Assembly (NCBI GenBank): GCA_023409735.1
Contig: JAEYRB010000054.1
Coordinates: 186,001 to 250,000 of the forward strand
DNA: 64,000 nt
Direction: 5' to 3'
Origin: Bacillota bacterium
GTDB taxonomy: Bacteria > Bacillota > Clostridia > Acetivibrionales > DTU013
Part shown: piece by piece, positions 35,949-45,078 of the stretch
Layout of the letters: each line of letters begins with the position of its first letter
Position numbering within the stretch: position 1 is the stretch's first letter
Translations under genes and position numbers: made by a program
Notes under the pieces: generated by a model
The model's input: only the letters and a program-made list of their open reading frames with translations
What the model was told of the DNA's origin: nothing
Database searches by the model: none

Positions 35949-35984
35949 AAAAAAATTAGCCTTTCAGCTAATTTTTTTATTAAT
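35943..35984. terminator. bidirectional terminator, perfect 18-bp palindrome
   Basis: Arms 35943-35960 and 35967-35984 are perfect complements (ATTAATAAAAAAATTAGC and its complement) with the 6-nt loop CTTTCA. A-rich and U-rich flanks suit both directions. It ends the transglutaminase gene (minus) and anything reading in from the plus strand. Confidence 0.8.
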
Positions 35985-36000
35985 ATTTAGTTTGCTTTTT

Positions 36001-36813
36001 TTAATATTCATTTACTGTCTGATACTCAGCTTTATTCTTTTCCATTACATATTTTGCGCTTGCTGCTCTCATCTGAGAGTCATATGTAGTATCAATTGTT
36101 ATCCATTTTCCTGTATCCGATTTGTAAACCTCGTTCCATGCATGGTAGCCATTTACCTTGTCTGCATAACCCTTTACCAGTTTAGTCGGTATACCCTGAC
36201 TTCTAAGCAATGCTGCAAATAATGACGAGTAATCATAGCATATTCCCGTTTTGTCAGCTAATGTCTCATCAATAACAGGAAGGTAATCATTCTTCAAATT
36301 TTTGAGCTTATTGTAGTCATAATTGAAATTCTTAACAATGTAGTTGTACACTGCAGCAATTTTATCTTCATCACTTTTCGCGTTCTTAGTAAGCTCAGCA
36401 GCCTTTGCTATTGCTGTCATATCCTTATTCCAATTGACATTCTGAACTGAACCAAGGTATACGCTGTTATCATTGTTTACATTAACTGAAACTTTGGTAG
36501 TTGCCAGGTATTCGTATTTTGTACCTTCCTTATTCTTCAAAACACTTATTTTGTAATCGCCATTACCATACTGAAGTGAAAAGCTTTCCATTTTACCATT
36601 GTCTTTGAGATTGTATGTAACCTTTTCCTGATCCTTTACAACCTGCAGCTTTATCTTCTTATCAGTGCCTGTATTGCTGGCTACCATTATTATTCCGTTA
36701 TTTATTTGAGTTGTATCGAAAACTACTTTATCGCTTCCTGTAGCGGCATTTGCGTAGTTAACATTTAAAAGTAATGCCAAACTAACTAATATAACTGCAA
36801 CGAATTTACGCAA
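36001..36813 (-). CDS. secreted transglutaminase-like protein
   Basis: A 270-residue exported protein: signal peptide FVAVILVSLALLLNVNYANA, a beta-rich middle part, then a transglutaminase-like core. The Cys-His-Asp triad is visible in ADKTGICYDYSS, NGYHAWNEVY and WITIDTTYD. Bacterial members act as peptidases or crosslinkers; the substrate is unknown, likely cell-wall or surface protein. The start is TTG at 36811-36813, preceded by GGGGAG, which lies at the 3' edge of a c-di-GMP-I aptamer. Two such aptamers stand upstream, so it should respond to c-di-GMP. Confidence 0.87.
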   Translation of the reverse strand: MRKFVAVILVSLALLLNVNYANAATGSDKVVFDTTQINNGIIMVASNTGTDKKIKLQVVKDQEKVTYNLKDNGKMESFSLQYGNGDYKISVLKNKEGTKYEYLATTKVSVNVNNDNSVYLGSVQNVNWNKDMTAIAKAAELTKNAKSDEDKIAAVYNYIVKNFNYDYNKLKNLKNDYLPVIDETLADKTGICYDYSSLFAALLRSQGIPTKLVKGYADKVNGYHAWNEVYKSDTGKWITIDTTYDSQMRAASAKYVMEKNKAEYQTVNEY

Positions 36814-36823
36814 TAAAAACTCC

Positions 36824-36921
36824 CCTTTCGGTAACTGGCTGCCACTTGCAGAATCATCTGCTTAAGGCCCTTTAGCTTTGCGTCCCGGTCTTTCGAACGG
36901 TTTGCCTTTATCGTTGAAAAG
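36824..36921 (-). promoter_or_regulatory. c-di-GMP-I (GEMM-I) riboswitch, gene-proximal copy
   Basis: On the minus strand the aptamer reads AAAGGCAAACC, CGAAAG, CCGGGACGCAAAGC, GGGCC, a hairpin AGCAGATGATTCTGC, and GGCAGCCAGTTACCGAAAGG, matching the GEMM-I core. P1 can form between CTTTTC (36916-36921) and GAAAGG (36824-36829). The second strand of P1 runs into the ribosome site GGGGAG (36820-36825) of the transglutaminase gene. Ligand binding should therefore hide the site, a translational OFF switch by inference. Confidence 0.92.
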
Positions 36922-37001
36922 CTTTCAACAATAAACCTTATCAAATCTATTTATATAGCATCACGTTTTGCTTCTCATGTTTTTTATAAATAAAAAACTT
37001 C

Positions 37002-37100
37002 CCCTTCGGTAACTGGCTGCCACTTGCAGAATCATCTGCTTTAAGGCCCTTTAGCTTTGCGTCCCGGTCTTTCAGCCAGTTTGCCTTTATCGTTGAAAAG
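37002..37100 (-). promoter_or_regulatory. c-di-GMP-I (GEMM-I) riboswitch, distal copy
   Basis: A second aptamer, nearly identical to the gene-proximal copy, with the same GGCAAAC, GGGACGCAAAGC, GGCC and GTTACCGAA elements. P1 pairs CTTTTC (37095-37100) with GAAGGG (37002-37007). After it the minus strand has GGGGAAG and the hairpin GTTTTTTATTTATAAAAAAC, then ATGAGAAGC with a stop three codons later, so its own gene seems lost or the unit was duplicated. Together the two form a tandem riboswitch. Confidence 0.92.
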
Positions 37101-37285
37101 CTCAACGTATAAAATCTTTATTAAACTTGTCCTTTACATGTATAATATTAGCACATTGTTTTTTCAATATCAATAATTTTATTATATTTTTAGCTGCTTA
37201 CTACGATCCGGACTGATTCAACATATGGCATGTAAATGTTTAATACTGTTCAAGCCTGGTTCAACATACAGCTTACGACTAATTT

Positions 37286-37999
37286 TTATGGATCTAGCGC
37301 CGACGCACTTTCCAGTCTTGCTCGTACAATAAGTCTATGTGTTGCAACATAAATTGGCGTGCATGTAATCAATGTAATAATATTATCATCCTTATCTCCC
37401 TTTATTACTGAAACGTCATCCGGAGTTACCTCGAATTTATCATATACTACATATTTGTATGTTCCACTTTTTGTTGTAATATTAATAACGTCACCATTTT
37501 TAATCTCATCAAGCCTGTTGAAGAAACGGCCGAAGGTGTAGTTTCTGTGTCCGGCTAAGGCACAATTACCTGGTTGTCCCGGATATGCTGAGCCTGTTAT
37601 GTGTCCGATTCCTGCACTTAGGTTTACTTCCTTAACACCCTCAACAATAGGATATTTGCATTTTATCTTGTTTATACTTATAACGCCAAGAACAGTCTGA
37701 TTAACCTTCTTTTTAGGCTTTGTCTGTCCAGCTTGCTGTGTTTGCCCGTGGTTTTCGTCTGTTTGATCGGTATTTGTACTCTCGGAAGACTCAGACTCAG
37801 ATGAAAAAGCATCATCTAGTTCAGCATATGCTTCCTCAGGTGCAACATCGGTCGTTGTAGCTTCTACAGTACTGTCTTCAAGCCACTCCGCTATCATTTT
37901 GTTTTCTTTATACTGACTATACAGCTTTCCTCCTATGGGAATCAGTATAATAATTAGCCCTATTACAATAAGTATTGTAGAAAGCTTTTTCATCTTCAT
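37286..37999 (-). CDS. srtD: sortase (class D-like)
   Basis: A 237-residue membrane-anchored transpeptidase that links LPxTG-type proteins to the wall. N-terminal anchor (LSTILIVIGLIIILIPIGG), a Ser/Thr/Glu-rich linker (about residues 45-85), then the sortase barrel. The catalytic residues are seen in CALAGHRNYTFG (His), ITLITCTPI (Cys, TLxTC motif) and HRLIVRARL (Arg). AAAGGAATAAATT precedes the ATG. The neighbouring LPQTG protein upstream is the evident substrate; the LPETSG protein at 18 kb could be another. Class is by overall shape, so D versus E is not firm. Confidence 0.88.
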   Translation of the reverse strand: MKMKKLSTILIVIGLIIILIPIGGKLYSQYKENKMIAEWLEDSTVEATTTDVAPEEAYAELDDAFSSESESSESTNTDQTDENHGQTQQAGQTKPKKKVNQTVLGVISINKIKCKYPIVEGVKEVNLSAGIGHITGSAYPGQPGNCALAGHRNYTFGRFFNRLDEIKNGDVINITTKSGTYKYVVYDKFEVTPDDVSVIKGDKDDNIITLITCTPIYVATHRLIVRARLESASALDP

Positions 38000-38133
38000 A
38001 ATTTATTCCTTTAATCCAACCAATTAGTTATGTTGGTAAATTGAATTCTCAGTTTCCTTATTCAATATCAATTATAGTACAGAAAAATTCAAATGTATAC
38101 AAAGCCTGCCATTCAATGTTAAATTCATTCTGT

Positions 38134-38167
38134 AAAAAGACCCAGGGGATTTTATACCCTGAGTCTT
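38134..38167 (-). terminator. terminator after the LPQTG protein gene
   Basis: Eleven-base arms AAGACTCAGGG and CCCTGGGTCTT (one G-U pair) around a 9-nt loop, followed on the minus strand by TTT. It lies 26 bp past the stop at 38193. Confidence 0.78.
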
Positions 38168-38192
38168 CTACATAAACTACAAATTATTAGCA

Positions 38193-38858
38193 CTATTTCA
38201 ACTTACTCTTGATCAATATACCGGCTGCTGTGATTAGTCCGCCCAGACCGTATATCATTTCTGCAGGAATGCCGCCTGTTTGAGGAAGCTTTGACGGTGC
38301 TCCTGAAACATCTTCCTCTTCTACTTCTGCAGGCCCGCCCGGTACATCTTCATCAGGTATCTCTTCCACCACTGGAGTCGGCGTTGGTGTCGGCTCTGGA
38401 GTCGGTGTTGGTGTCGGCTCTGGAGTCGGTGTTTCCTCAGCGACCTTAAAATTATCGGATGCTGCTTTTTTATCATTTGATACATAATGCAGCTCTACAC
38501 GGTACTCACCGTTTCTGGAATCACCATATCCCGGTTCTGCATTAAAGCAAACATTGTTCCATAGGCTTATCGGTCCAAAGCTTCCGCTTGTTACAGTAAT
38601 GGGTGAAGTGCTTCTTCCGATTTCAACCCCACCTGCGGTCTGATAAACTACTAAATTATAGCCTCCATCAGTAAGCCCGTAACCCTTTACATAAACAGCC
38701 TGTTTTGATTCATAAGTAACGTTACCATTAGTTACTGTACCTAAATTATCTGTCGTTTTAATACTTCCCTGGTTGCCGGCAAAAACATTAATGCACATAA
38801 CAAATATAACCGACAAAGCTAATACAGATGAAATTACTATTCTGAGCTTTGCTTTCAT
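38193..38858 (-). CDS. LPxTG-anchored surface protein with Thr-Pro linker
   Basis: A 221-residue exported protein. Signal peptide from MKAKLRIVISSVLALSVIFV to FAG. A beta-rich domain of about 110 residues has no family I recognise. Then comes a linker of TPTPEP units (about residues 148-168) and an acidic spacer DEDVPGGPAEVEEEDVSGAP. The sorting signal is LPQTGGIPAEMIYGLGG, a hydrophobic span and KSKLK. Thr-Pro linkers are classical O-glycosylation sites, which fits the protein mannosyltransferase locus just downstream on the other strand. AAGAGGTG precedes the ATG. Confidence 0.85.
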   Translation of the reverse strand: MKAKLRIVISSVLALSVIFVMCINVFAGNQGSIKTTDNLGTVTNGNVTYESKQAVYVKGYGLTDGGYNLVVYQTAGGVEIGRSTSPITVTSGSFGPISLWNNVCFNAEPGYGDSRNGEYRVELHYVSNDKKAASDNFKVAEETPTPEPTPTPTPEPTPTPTPVVEEIPDEDVPGGPAEVEEEDVSGAPSKLPQTGGIPAEMIYGLGGLITAAGILIKSKLK

Positions 38859-38975
38859 TCTTGCACCTCTTAAATATTTGATTCTTACATATTCTGGAGG
38901 TAAGTTCTCTGTTTTCAGCCTCGTTTTTTACGGGAAAACGTGGTTAACCGTTTTATGTCTATTAACATTTGTCCA

Positions 38976-38991
38976 TGACAGGTACATGTCA
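38976..38991 (-). promoter_or_regulatory. inverted repeat, possible operator or promoter of the LPQTG gene
   Basis: TGACA, 6 nt, TGTCA, with TTGACA on the minus strand at its right edge (38987-38992). A matching -10 at normal spacing is poor, so this could be an operator, or a promoter that needs an activator. It lies about 120 nt upstream of the LPQTG protein start. Confidence 0.3.
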
Positions 38992-39200
38992 ATTTTACTG
39001 CTTTGTTAACATAATATCAAGACTTTTTTCGACATTTTTTTATTGTTCGTACGAAACGCCTGAATTCAGCCACTTTTTTTACAGCAGAATAATGAAGAAA
39101 TGCTTTCAAGTAAAAATCACTGTATATTTATGTATTGAAACTGTAAACAATAGAATATATAATTCTAATTAATGGTTTACATAATGTTTTGGCAATGAGC

Positions 39201-39260
39201 CTCAATATTAGACTATTAGCTTAAATAATATACTATCTGCTCCAATATTAGGTTGTCAGC
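39201..39260 (+). repeat. two imperfect direct repeats upstream of the GT2 gene
   Basis: CTCAATATTAGACTATTAGC (39201-39220) and TCCAATATTAGGTTGTCAGC (39241-39260) are 14-15 of 20 alike, 40 bp apart, in the 494-bp gap between divergent units. Possible binding sites of a regulator. Nothing else in the gap is recognised; the sequence 39100-39200 is AT-rich. Confidence 0.35.
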
Positions 39261-39352
39261 CCTGACATATTGATATGTCCATCGTTTAAGAATTATTTTG
39301 CAGCTATGTTGAATTTCACAGCAAATAGACTTACAGTAAATCGAGAGATAAA

Positions 39353-40300
39353 ATGAATAATTATTTAATTTCAATTATTATTCCTGTATATCAGGAACAA
39401 AACAAGCTTCATGATAACATTCTTACTATTTATAGTATTCTTACACATAACAAAATAAAAAGCGAATTTATTATTGTTGACGATGGCTCCCATGATAATA
39501 CATGGCTTGAAATAAACAAGCTTTGCACTGAGCTTGGCAATATTACAGCCATTCGTCTGAGCCGCAATTTCGGTAAGGAGGCTGCACTTTGTGCCGGTCT
39601 GGAAAATGCTAAAGGTGATGCATGTATTGTAATGGATTCAGACCTGCAGCATCCTCCTGAAATAATACCTCAAATGGTTAGCCTATGGAGCAACGAAGGC
39701 TATGATGTCGTTGAAGGTATTAAAAAGTCCAGAGGCAGGGAAAGGCTGCTTAACAAACTAGGAGCAAAGACATTTTATTCTCTGCTCAAGTATTTTTCAG
39801 GACTTGATTTAAACAACGCATCGGACTTTAAGCTGCTGGACAAAAGTGTCATAGAAGCATGGCGTCAGATGGATGAAAGGATCGTTTTCTTCAGAGGCAT
39901 GTCGGCCTGGGTAGGCTTCAAGCGCACAAGTATTCTGTTTGAGGTCGCAGACCGTAAGGACGGACATTCCAGGTGGTCGTTCTATAAGCTTTTCAAGCTT
40001 GCCATCAATGCTATTACTGCTTTTTCTTCGGCACCGCTTCAAATCGTAACCTTTATGGGAGTAATTTTTTTGATCGGTGCACTGATACTGGGGATTCAGA
40101 CCTTATATATGAAGCTTATGCACATAGCCTTCAGCGGATTTACAACAGTTATCCTGCTTCTTTTGATAATTGGAAGCTCGCTGATGATAAGCCTTGGAAT
40201 AATCGGCACATATATTGCGAGAATTTTTGATGAGGTAAAACGCAGACCAAGGTATCTGATTTCTGAACGTGTAGATAATAATACTCTGGAGGACAAATAA
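39353..40300 (+). CDS. polyprenyl-phosphate glycosyltransferase, GT2 (GtrB/DPM-like)
   Basis: A 315-residue GT2 enzyme that transfers a sugar from a nucleotide to undecaprenyl phosphate. Catalytic motifs are VDDGSHDNTW and VMDSDLQHPPEII. The C-terminal part has two membrane spans (LQIVTFMGVIFLIGALILGI and TVILLLLIIGSSLMISLGII), as in GtrB/ArnC. It makes the lipid-linked donor used by the GT-C and PMT proteins further on. GAGAGAT precedes the ATG; the stop overlaps the next start by one base (TAATG). Confidence 0.9.
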   Translation: MNNYLISIIIPVYQEQNKLHDNILTIYSILTHNKIKSEFIIVDDGSHDNTWLEINKLCTELGNITAIRLSRNFGKEAALCAGLENAKGDACIVMDSDLQHPPEIIPQMVSLWSNEGYDVVEGIKKSRGRERLLNKLGAKTFYSLLKYFSGLDLNNASDFKLLDKSVIEAWRQMDERIVFFRGMSAWVGFKRTSILFEVADRKDGHSRWSFYKLFKLAINAITAFSSAPLQIVTFMGVIFLIGALILGIQTLYMKLMHIAFSGFTTVILLLLIIGSSLMISLGIIGTYIARIFDEVKRRPRYLISERVDNNTLEDK

Positions 40301-42387
40301 TGTTAGGAATCATATATATTATTCTTTGTTTATATTCAGGATACGTGTTTGTCTCTGTCTATCTTCCCCATCTTACTCGCGTCAGACCATGCTTTGCAAA
40401 TGATGGAAGAGTAGACGGTATTTCAAGGCCTGTGGTTGTTCTCCCCGCTTCATTTTTATGCGGCACGTTGCTTCTCACATGGTCAACGTATTTGTTTTCA
40501 TATTTTGCATCACTTCTGCCTTTTATTTCAAACCCGATGCTTTGGGGCAACCTGATTTCAATAACCTTATGCATTACAGGAACTATGTATTTGTCCTTTA
40601 AAAAGATTCAGCATATTGCTATCTGGAAAATAAGGACACTTCCCCATGCCTCCCTAAGGCCTGCATTTTCACCCATGTCTGATCTTGCTTTCTTTTTGGC
40701 TGTCCTCGTTCTTTCAGTCTTCCTGATGTTTTATACCTTTTATATTAAGGGTTCGACTATTTATGTAGGTAATTCTGTATGGAGTGATTTTGGCCCACAT
40801 TTGTCAGTAATACGATCCTTTTCCTTAGGTACTAATTTTCCGACAGGTTATCCTCATTTTGCATCAAATAATATTCGCTATCACTTTATGTTTCAATTTC
40901 TTGCAGGGAATCTGGAATACCTTGGTCTAAGACTGGATTTTGCATTCAACCTTCCAAGCATTCTTTCCATGGTATCCTTCTTTCTTCTCCTGTATGCATA
41001 TGCAATAATACTTACAGGCAAGCGCTGGGTAGGTATAATGACTGCAGTATTGTTCTTTTTCCGAAGCTCCTTTGCATTTTTTACCTATTTGCAGGATCTA
41101 TCCGGAAACAGCTTGAGCAGCATCATTAAAACCATTCTTAATAATACTGCTTTTATAGGTAAAACAACACATGAGAACTGGGGCCTATGGGCTCAGAATG
41201 TTTATGTTAACCAAAGGCATCTGTGCTTTTCACTTGGCATACTCCTTGTGGTACTTATAGCAATACACCCTTTGTTTTTTAAAATGGTACGAAGGCTTAA
41301 AAATCTAAGGCAAGGCATTAATGAGGCATCGGGCTCATTAAACAGCAGACAGTGGCTTAACGAGTTAATTATCAGTAGGGATGCATGGCTTCCTGAAAGT
41401 ATAACACGTTCTGTTGTCCTCGGTCTTTTGCTTGGGCTTATCAGCTTTTGGAACGGAGCTGTTGTTATTGCCTCACTCATAGTACTATTTTTTATGGCAA
41501 TCATGTCAAAGCACAGATCAGAGTATTTAAACGCTGCAATTATCACTGTTTTTCTGGCTTTAGCTCAATCCGCATTTTTCATCGGCACAGACACAGCTGC
41601 TGTCAGTCCAATGCTAAACATTGGCTTCCTTGCTGCCGACACAAGCCTTTTAGGCATAATAAGCTACTATATCGAGCTTTTGGGGGTATTCCCCATCATT
41701 CTATTAATTTCACTTTTCATACTTCCAAAGGGTATGCGCTGGCTCACTCTTTCCTTCTCAGCTCCGCTTATTATGGCTACACTGGTACAGTTAACTGCGG
41801 ACATTAATGCTAATCACAAATTTGTAATTATCTCTGTGATCCTTTTAAATATAATTATTTCATATTTCCTTTACAGGCTTTCTCATGCAAAGAATACGAC
41901 TATGAGCGTCATCGCGGCAATAATTACTGTTGCACTTATTATCACAGGCGTTTTCGACCTCATTACACTTTATAATGTGAATAAAAGTCATGTTACTTAC
42001 CAGCAGGACAGTCCCATAACCCAATGGGTGCTCAAAAACACCGAACCTGATAATATTTTCCTCACAGATGTCCATGTTCTTCATCCCATACTCCTGGCAG
42101 GAAGAAAGCTCTTTCTGGGCTGGACATATTACGCCTGGTCTGCCGGATATAACACAAATACCAGAAAGGATATCGTTAATAATATTTATGGAGCTGTTAG
42201 TGCTGAAAGGCTTAAAGGGCTTGTTAATGAAAATGGCATTGACTATATCGTTATTGAAAGAAGTAATAAAGAATCAACGGAATATAAGCTTAATGAGGCC
42301 CTTATTACCCAATGCTATGAGCTTGCATACAGTAACGGGAGCCTCGATATTGCCATATACAAAACACATAGCAACGATAGGCCTTGA
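40300..42387 (+). CDS. multi-pass membrane protein, GT-C glycosyltransferase-like
   Basis: A 695-residue protein with about 14 spans and a C-terminal soluble part (about residues 565-695). The first extracytoplasmic loop contains WSDFGPHLSVIRSF followed by NNIRYHFMFQFLAG, the acidic/aromatic layout of GT-C enzymes. The soluble part (WVLKNTEPDNIFLTDVH, IDYIVIERS) resembles domains seen after GT-C cores. I do not recognise a named family, so substrate and reaction are open. Coupled to the GT2 gene before it. Just beyond its stop lies a duplicated tail sequence. Confidence 0.7.
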   Translation: MLGIIYIILCLYSGYVFVSVYLPHLTRVRPCFANDGRVDGISRPVVVLPASFLCGTLLLTWSTYLFSYFASLLPFISNPMLWGNLISITLCITGTMYLSFKKIQHIAIWKIRTLPHASLRPAFSPMSDLAFFLAVLVLSVFLMFYTFYIKGSTIYVGNSVWSDFGPHLSVIRSFSLGTNFPTGYPHFASNNIRYHFMFQFLAGNLEYLGLRLDFAFNLPSILSMVSFFLLLYAYAIILTGKRWVGIMTAVLFFFRSSFAFFTYLQDLSGNSLSSIIKTILNNTAFIGKTTHENWGLWAQNVYVNQRHLCFSLGILLVVLIAIHPLFFKMVRRLKNLRQGINEASGSLNSRQWLNELIISRDAWLPESITRSVVLGLLLGLISFWNGAVVIASLIVLFFMAIMSKHRSEYLNAAIITVFLALAQSAFFIGTDTAAVSPMLNIGFLAADTSLLGIISYYIELLGVFPIILLISLFILPKGMRWLTLSFSAPLIMATLVQLTADINANHKFVIISVILLNIIISYFLYRLSHAKNTTMSVIAAIITVALIITGVFDLITLYNVNKSHVTYQQDSPITQWVLKNTEPDNIFLTDVHVLHPILLAGRKLFLGWTYYAWSAGYNTNTRKDIVNNIYGAVSAERLKGLVNENGIDYIVIERSNKESTEYKLNEALITQCYELAYSNGSLDIAIYKTHSNDRP

Positions 42388-42421
42388 CATAGCCATTTAC
42401 GACACGCACAACACACACTAA
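42383..42421 (+). pseudogene. duplicated 3' tail of the preceding gene, different frame
   Basis: In the +1 frame across the stop of the previous gene, 42383-42421 reads LDIAIYDTHNTH then TAA. It repeats LDIAIYKTHS encoded at 42343-42372. The first six codons differ only at third positions (CTC/CTT, GAT/GAC, ATT/ATA, ATA/ATT), so the second copy evolved as coding sequence. It is probably the last codons of a lost tandem paralog. Confidence 0.65.
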
Positions 42422-42435
42422 AGGAGTAACAACAA

Positions 42436-43707
42436 ATGCTTAACCACAGAAATAATGACCTGAAAATAAATAAAAGCAGTCTGACTAAGTACGATAAGCA
42501 AATGCTGCTTGTTATACTTCTTGCTGTAATTGCCAGGCTGTTTCTCACTCTTCTCCCCAGCTACAGGATAGATATGGAGGGCTACAAGGCCTGGAGCAAA
42601 TACCTTGCAGCAAATGGCGCCGCCGGTTTCTATGAAACCTACCATGTAGTATATGGCCCGGTTTATTTATACCTTCTTGCAATAACAGGCAAGCTGGTCT
42701 CATTATTTTCCTTAAATATACAAAATCACGAATTTCTTATCAAGCTGTGGTCAGTTATTGCAGATTTTATTAGCGCCTACCTGATCTTCACACTTGGACG
42801 CAAGATCGGCAAAGGTAAAAAAGGGTTCGTAATAGGAATTCTGTACTTTCTAAACCCCGTTGTGATTTTTGATTCCTCCATATGGGGACAGTTTGACTCT
42901 ATCTGTGCAGCTATGCTTTTGGAAGTGATTTATTTATTCGACAACAACAGGAAGATAGCCGCTGTACTATTATTCGGTACGGCAGTTCTATTGAAGCCTC
43001 AAAGTGCATTTCTGGCCCCTATTGTGCTGCTGCTTTATTTTAAGGATTTTTCACTGAGGCGTGTTAATGATTGGAAAAGGCTTGGTTTGACTGTTGTTGG
43101 AGGTATTGCAGTATATCTCGCATTTGTTATGCCTTTTACGTTCAACAAGCCAATTTACTGGGTTATAGATCTTTATCTGTTTAGTGGTGGCGATTACCCT
43201 TATGCAACTGCAAACGGGTTTAACCTGTGGACACTGCTTGGCGGGCAGGCGGTAAATGACAGCGAGCCATTTCTACTGCTTACGTATGCCTCCTGGAGCA
43301 TTATACTGCTTTTTGTTTCTGTAGTATTCTGTTCAGTTCTAATATTTAAAAGGTGGACAAGTGACCTATACCTGTATTACCTGACATACCTGCTGCAGCT
43401 TGCTGTTTTCTTCTTCGGGACACGAATGCATGAACGGTATTTGTTTCCGGCATTTATCTTCCTTTTTGCATGTATGCTATGGGATATACGGCTTGCTCTG
43501 CCGGGCGCTGTTCTCAGCTTATGCGGACTTGCCAATCAATGGTATATCTATGAGAAGGCAAAAAGCGGTATATACTGGATCGATAGAGGTGACACCTTTG
43601 CTACGCTGTTTGCCCTGCTGACACTGATAGTTTTTATATATAGCATTTACTATTCATTAAAGAAAATGAATAAGCTAAAAGTTCAGCCCATGAGCTACAA
43701 GTTTTAA
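42436..43707 (+). CDS. GT-C mannosyltransferase-like membrane protein
   Basis: A 423-residue protein with about 10 spans. The first loop has YRIDMEGYKAWSKYLAANG and YGPVYLYLLAITGK, followed by NPVVIFDSSIWGQFDSICA, the pattern of Gpi18/PIG-V/GT87-like mannosyltransferases that use polyprenyl-phosphate sugars. FGTRMHERYLFPA near the C-terminus supports this. AAAGGAGTAAC precedes the ATG. Likely adds sugars outside the membrane, using the product of the GT2 genes. Confidence 0.82.
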   Translation: MLNHRNNDLKINKSSLTKYDKQMLLVILLAVIARLFLTLLPSYRIDMEGYKAWSKYLAANGAAGFYETYHVVYGPVYLYLLAITGKLVSLFSLNIQNHEFLIKLWSVIADFISAYLIFTLGRKIGKGKKGFVIGILYFLNPVVIFDSSIWGQFDSICAAMLLEVIYLFDNNRKIAAVLLFGTAVLLKPQSAFLAPIVLLLYFKDFSLRRVNDWKRLGLTVVGGIAVYLAFVMPFTFNKPIYWVIDLYLFSGGDYPYATANGFNLWTLLGGQAVNDSEPFLLLTYASWSIILLFVSVVFCSVLIFKRWTSDLYLYYLTYLLQLAVFFFGTRMHERYLFPAFIFLFACMLWDIRLALPGAVLSLCGLANQWYIYEKAKSGIYWIDRGDTFATLFALLTLIVFIYSIYYSLKKMNKLKVQPMSYKF

Positions 43708-43773
43708 TGAAAATGCAAGGTTACTTTAATAAATTGGTTTAATAGTACCAGGAAAACGATAGGAGGTTCATAA

Positions 43774-45078
43774 ATGAAAATTTGTGTAATAGGCGGCGGC
43801 GCTGCCGGTCTTAGCTCAGCATACACTCTTTCTAAAGCCGGACATGAGGTTACAGTGTTTGAAGCTGACAGCGAGACAGGCGGACTTGTTAAGGCAATTC
43901 CAATTGGCTCTGATCTGCTGGAAAGCTACTACCACCACATATTTACCAGTGATACTGAGATCATACGCCTTATAGATGAATTGGGACTTTCTGACCATTT
44001 AATGTGGCTTGAGCCTAAAAACGGTATGTATATTAATAGTAAGCTCTACCCTTTTACTTCACCTATGGATTTAATGAGATTTAGTGAGCTCAGCCTCATT
44101 GATAGATTGAAAATGGGCCTGTTGGTACCAAGGGCTCAGCTAATAAAAGACTGGAAGCCACTTGAAGCAATGACGACAAGTCAGTGGATAGAAAAAAATG
44201 CAGGTAAGCAGGTTTATAAAAAGGTTTGGAAGCCTCTGATGGTATCTAAGTTTGACAATGATTCTGATAATATATCCGCCGTTTGGATCTGGAATAAATT
44301 TAAACTTAGAGGGACATCTAGAGGCAAGAATATAAGCAAGGAGCTCCTTGGTTATATGAAGGGAAGCTTTACCATTGTCTATGATACTATGATAGAAAGA
44401 ATTAAACATAACGGTGGAAGGGTCATGTGTTCTGCTCCCGTAAATAAGCTTTCCCTGCTTAGCGACGGTACCTTTGATGTATATTATAATGAAAGAAAAG
44501 AAAACTTTCATAAAGTGTTGGCTGCTGTATCACCCGATATTCTGAAGGGCATGATCAATCCTTTGCTCATAAGCTATATAAATTCCCTTGAAAAAGTAAA
44601 ATACAAAGCTAATATATGTATGCTTATGGAGACAAGTGAAAGCCTGTCGGATTACTACTGGATAACTGTTGCTGAAAGCAATGCTCCGTTTGTTCTGGTG
44701 ATAGAGCATACAAACCTTGTCAAAAGCAGCAGCTATGGTTCACATATTGTTTACCTTTCAAGATATATTGATGACAGCAGTGAGTTCTTCTCTCTGTCTG
44801 ACGAGGATATAAGAAGGAGCTTTGTTAGTTATCTTAAGTCCATGTTCCCCCACTGGAATGAGAAAAGTATTATTAACACACATATTAGCAGAACAAGATA
44901 TGCTCAGCCTGTTGTTTGTAAGCATTATTCATCTGTAATACCTAATATTAAAACACCTGTACACAATCTATATCTTGCATCAATGGCTCAAATATACCCT
45001 GAAGACAGGGGTCAGAACTACTCACTAGCACTTGGGCAAAAGGCTGCAAGGCTCATTTTGGAGGATTCTGTTCAATGA
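43774..45078 (+). CDS. FAD/NAD(P)-dependent oxidoreductase (UDP-galactopyranose mutase/PPO-like)
   Basis: A 434-residue flavoprotein beginning MKICVIGGGAAGLSSAYTLS, with the FAD-binding GxGxxG and a FEADSETGG continuation. The C-terminal FAD contact is RGQNYSLALGQKAARL. It belongs to the broad amine-oxidase/protoporphyrinogen-oxidase clan, which in glycan loci often acts on lipid-linked or nucleotide sugars. It may alter a sugar of this locus; the reaction is not provable. AGGAGG precedes the ATG; the stop overlaps the next start (ATGA). Confidence 0.85.
   Translation: MKICVIGGGAAGLSSAYTLSKAGHEVTVFEADSETGGLVKAIPIGSDLLESYYHHIFTSDTEIIRLIDELGLSDHLMWLEPKNGMYINSKLYPFTSPMDLMRFSELSLIDRLKMGLLVPRAQLIKDWKPLEAMTTSQWIEKNAGKQVYKKVWKPLMVSKFDNDSDNISAVWIWNKFKLRGTSRGKNISKELLGYMKGSFTIVYDTMIERIKHNGGRVMCSAPVNKLSLLSDGTFDVYYNERKENFHKVLAAVSPDILKGMINPLLISYINSLEKVKYKANICMLMETSESLSDYYWITVAESNAPFVLVIEHTNLVKSSSYGSHIVYLSRYIDDSSEFFSLSDEDIRRSFVSYLKSMFPHWNEKSIINTHISRTRYAQPVVCKHYSSVIPNIKTPVHNLYLASMAQIYPEDRGQNYSLALGQKAARLILEDSVQ

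Noticed and set aside
38375..38440. Short tandem repeats in the LPQTG gene
   Set aside because: They encode the TPTPEP linker of the surface protein and are not a CRISPR or noncoding repeat.
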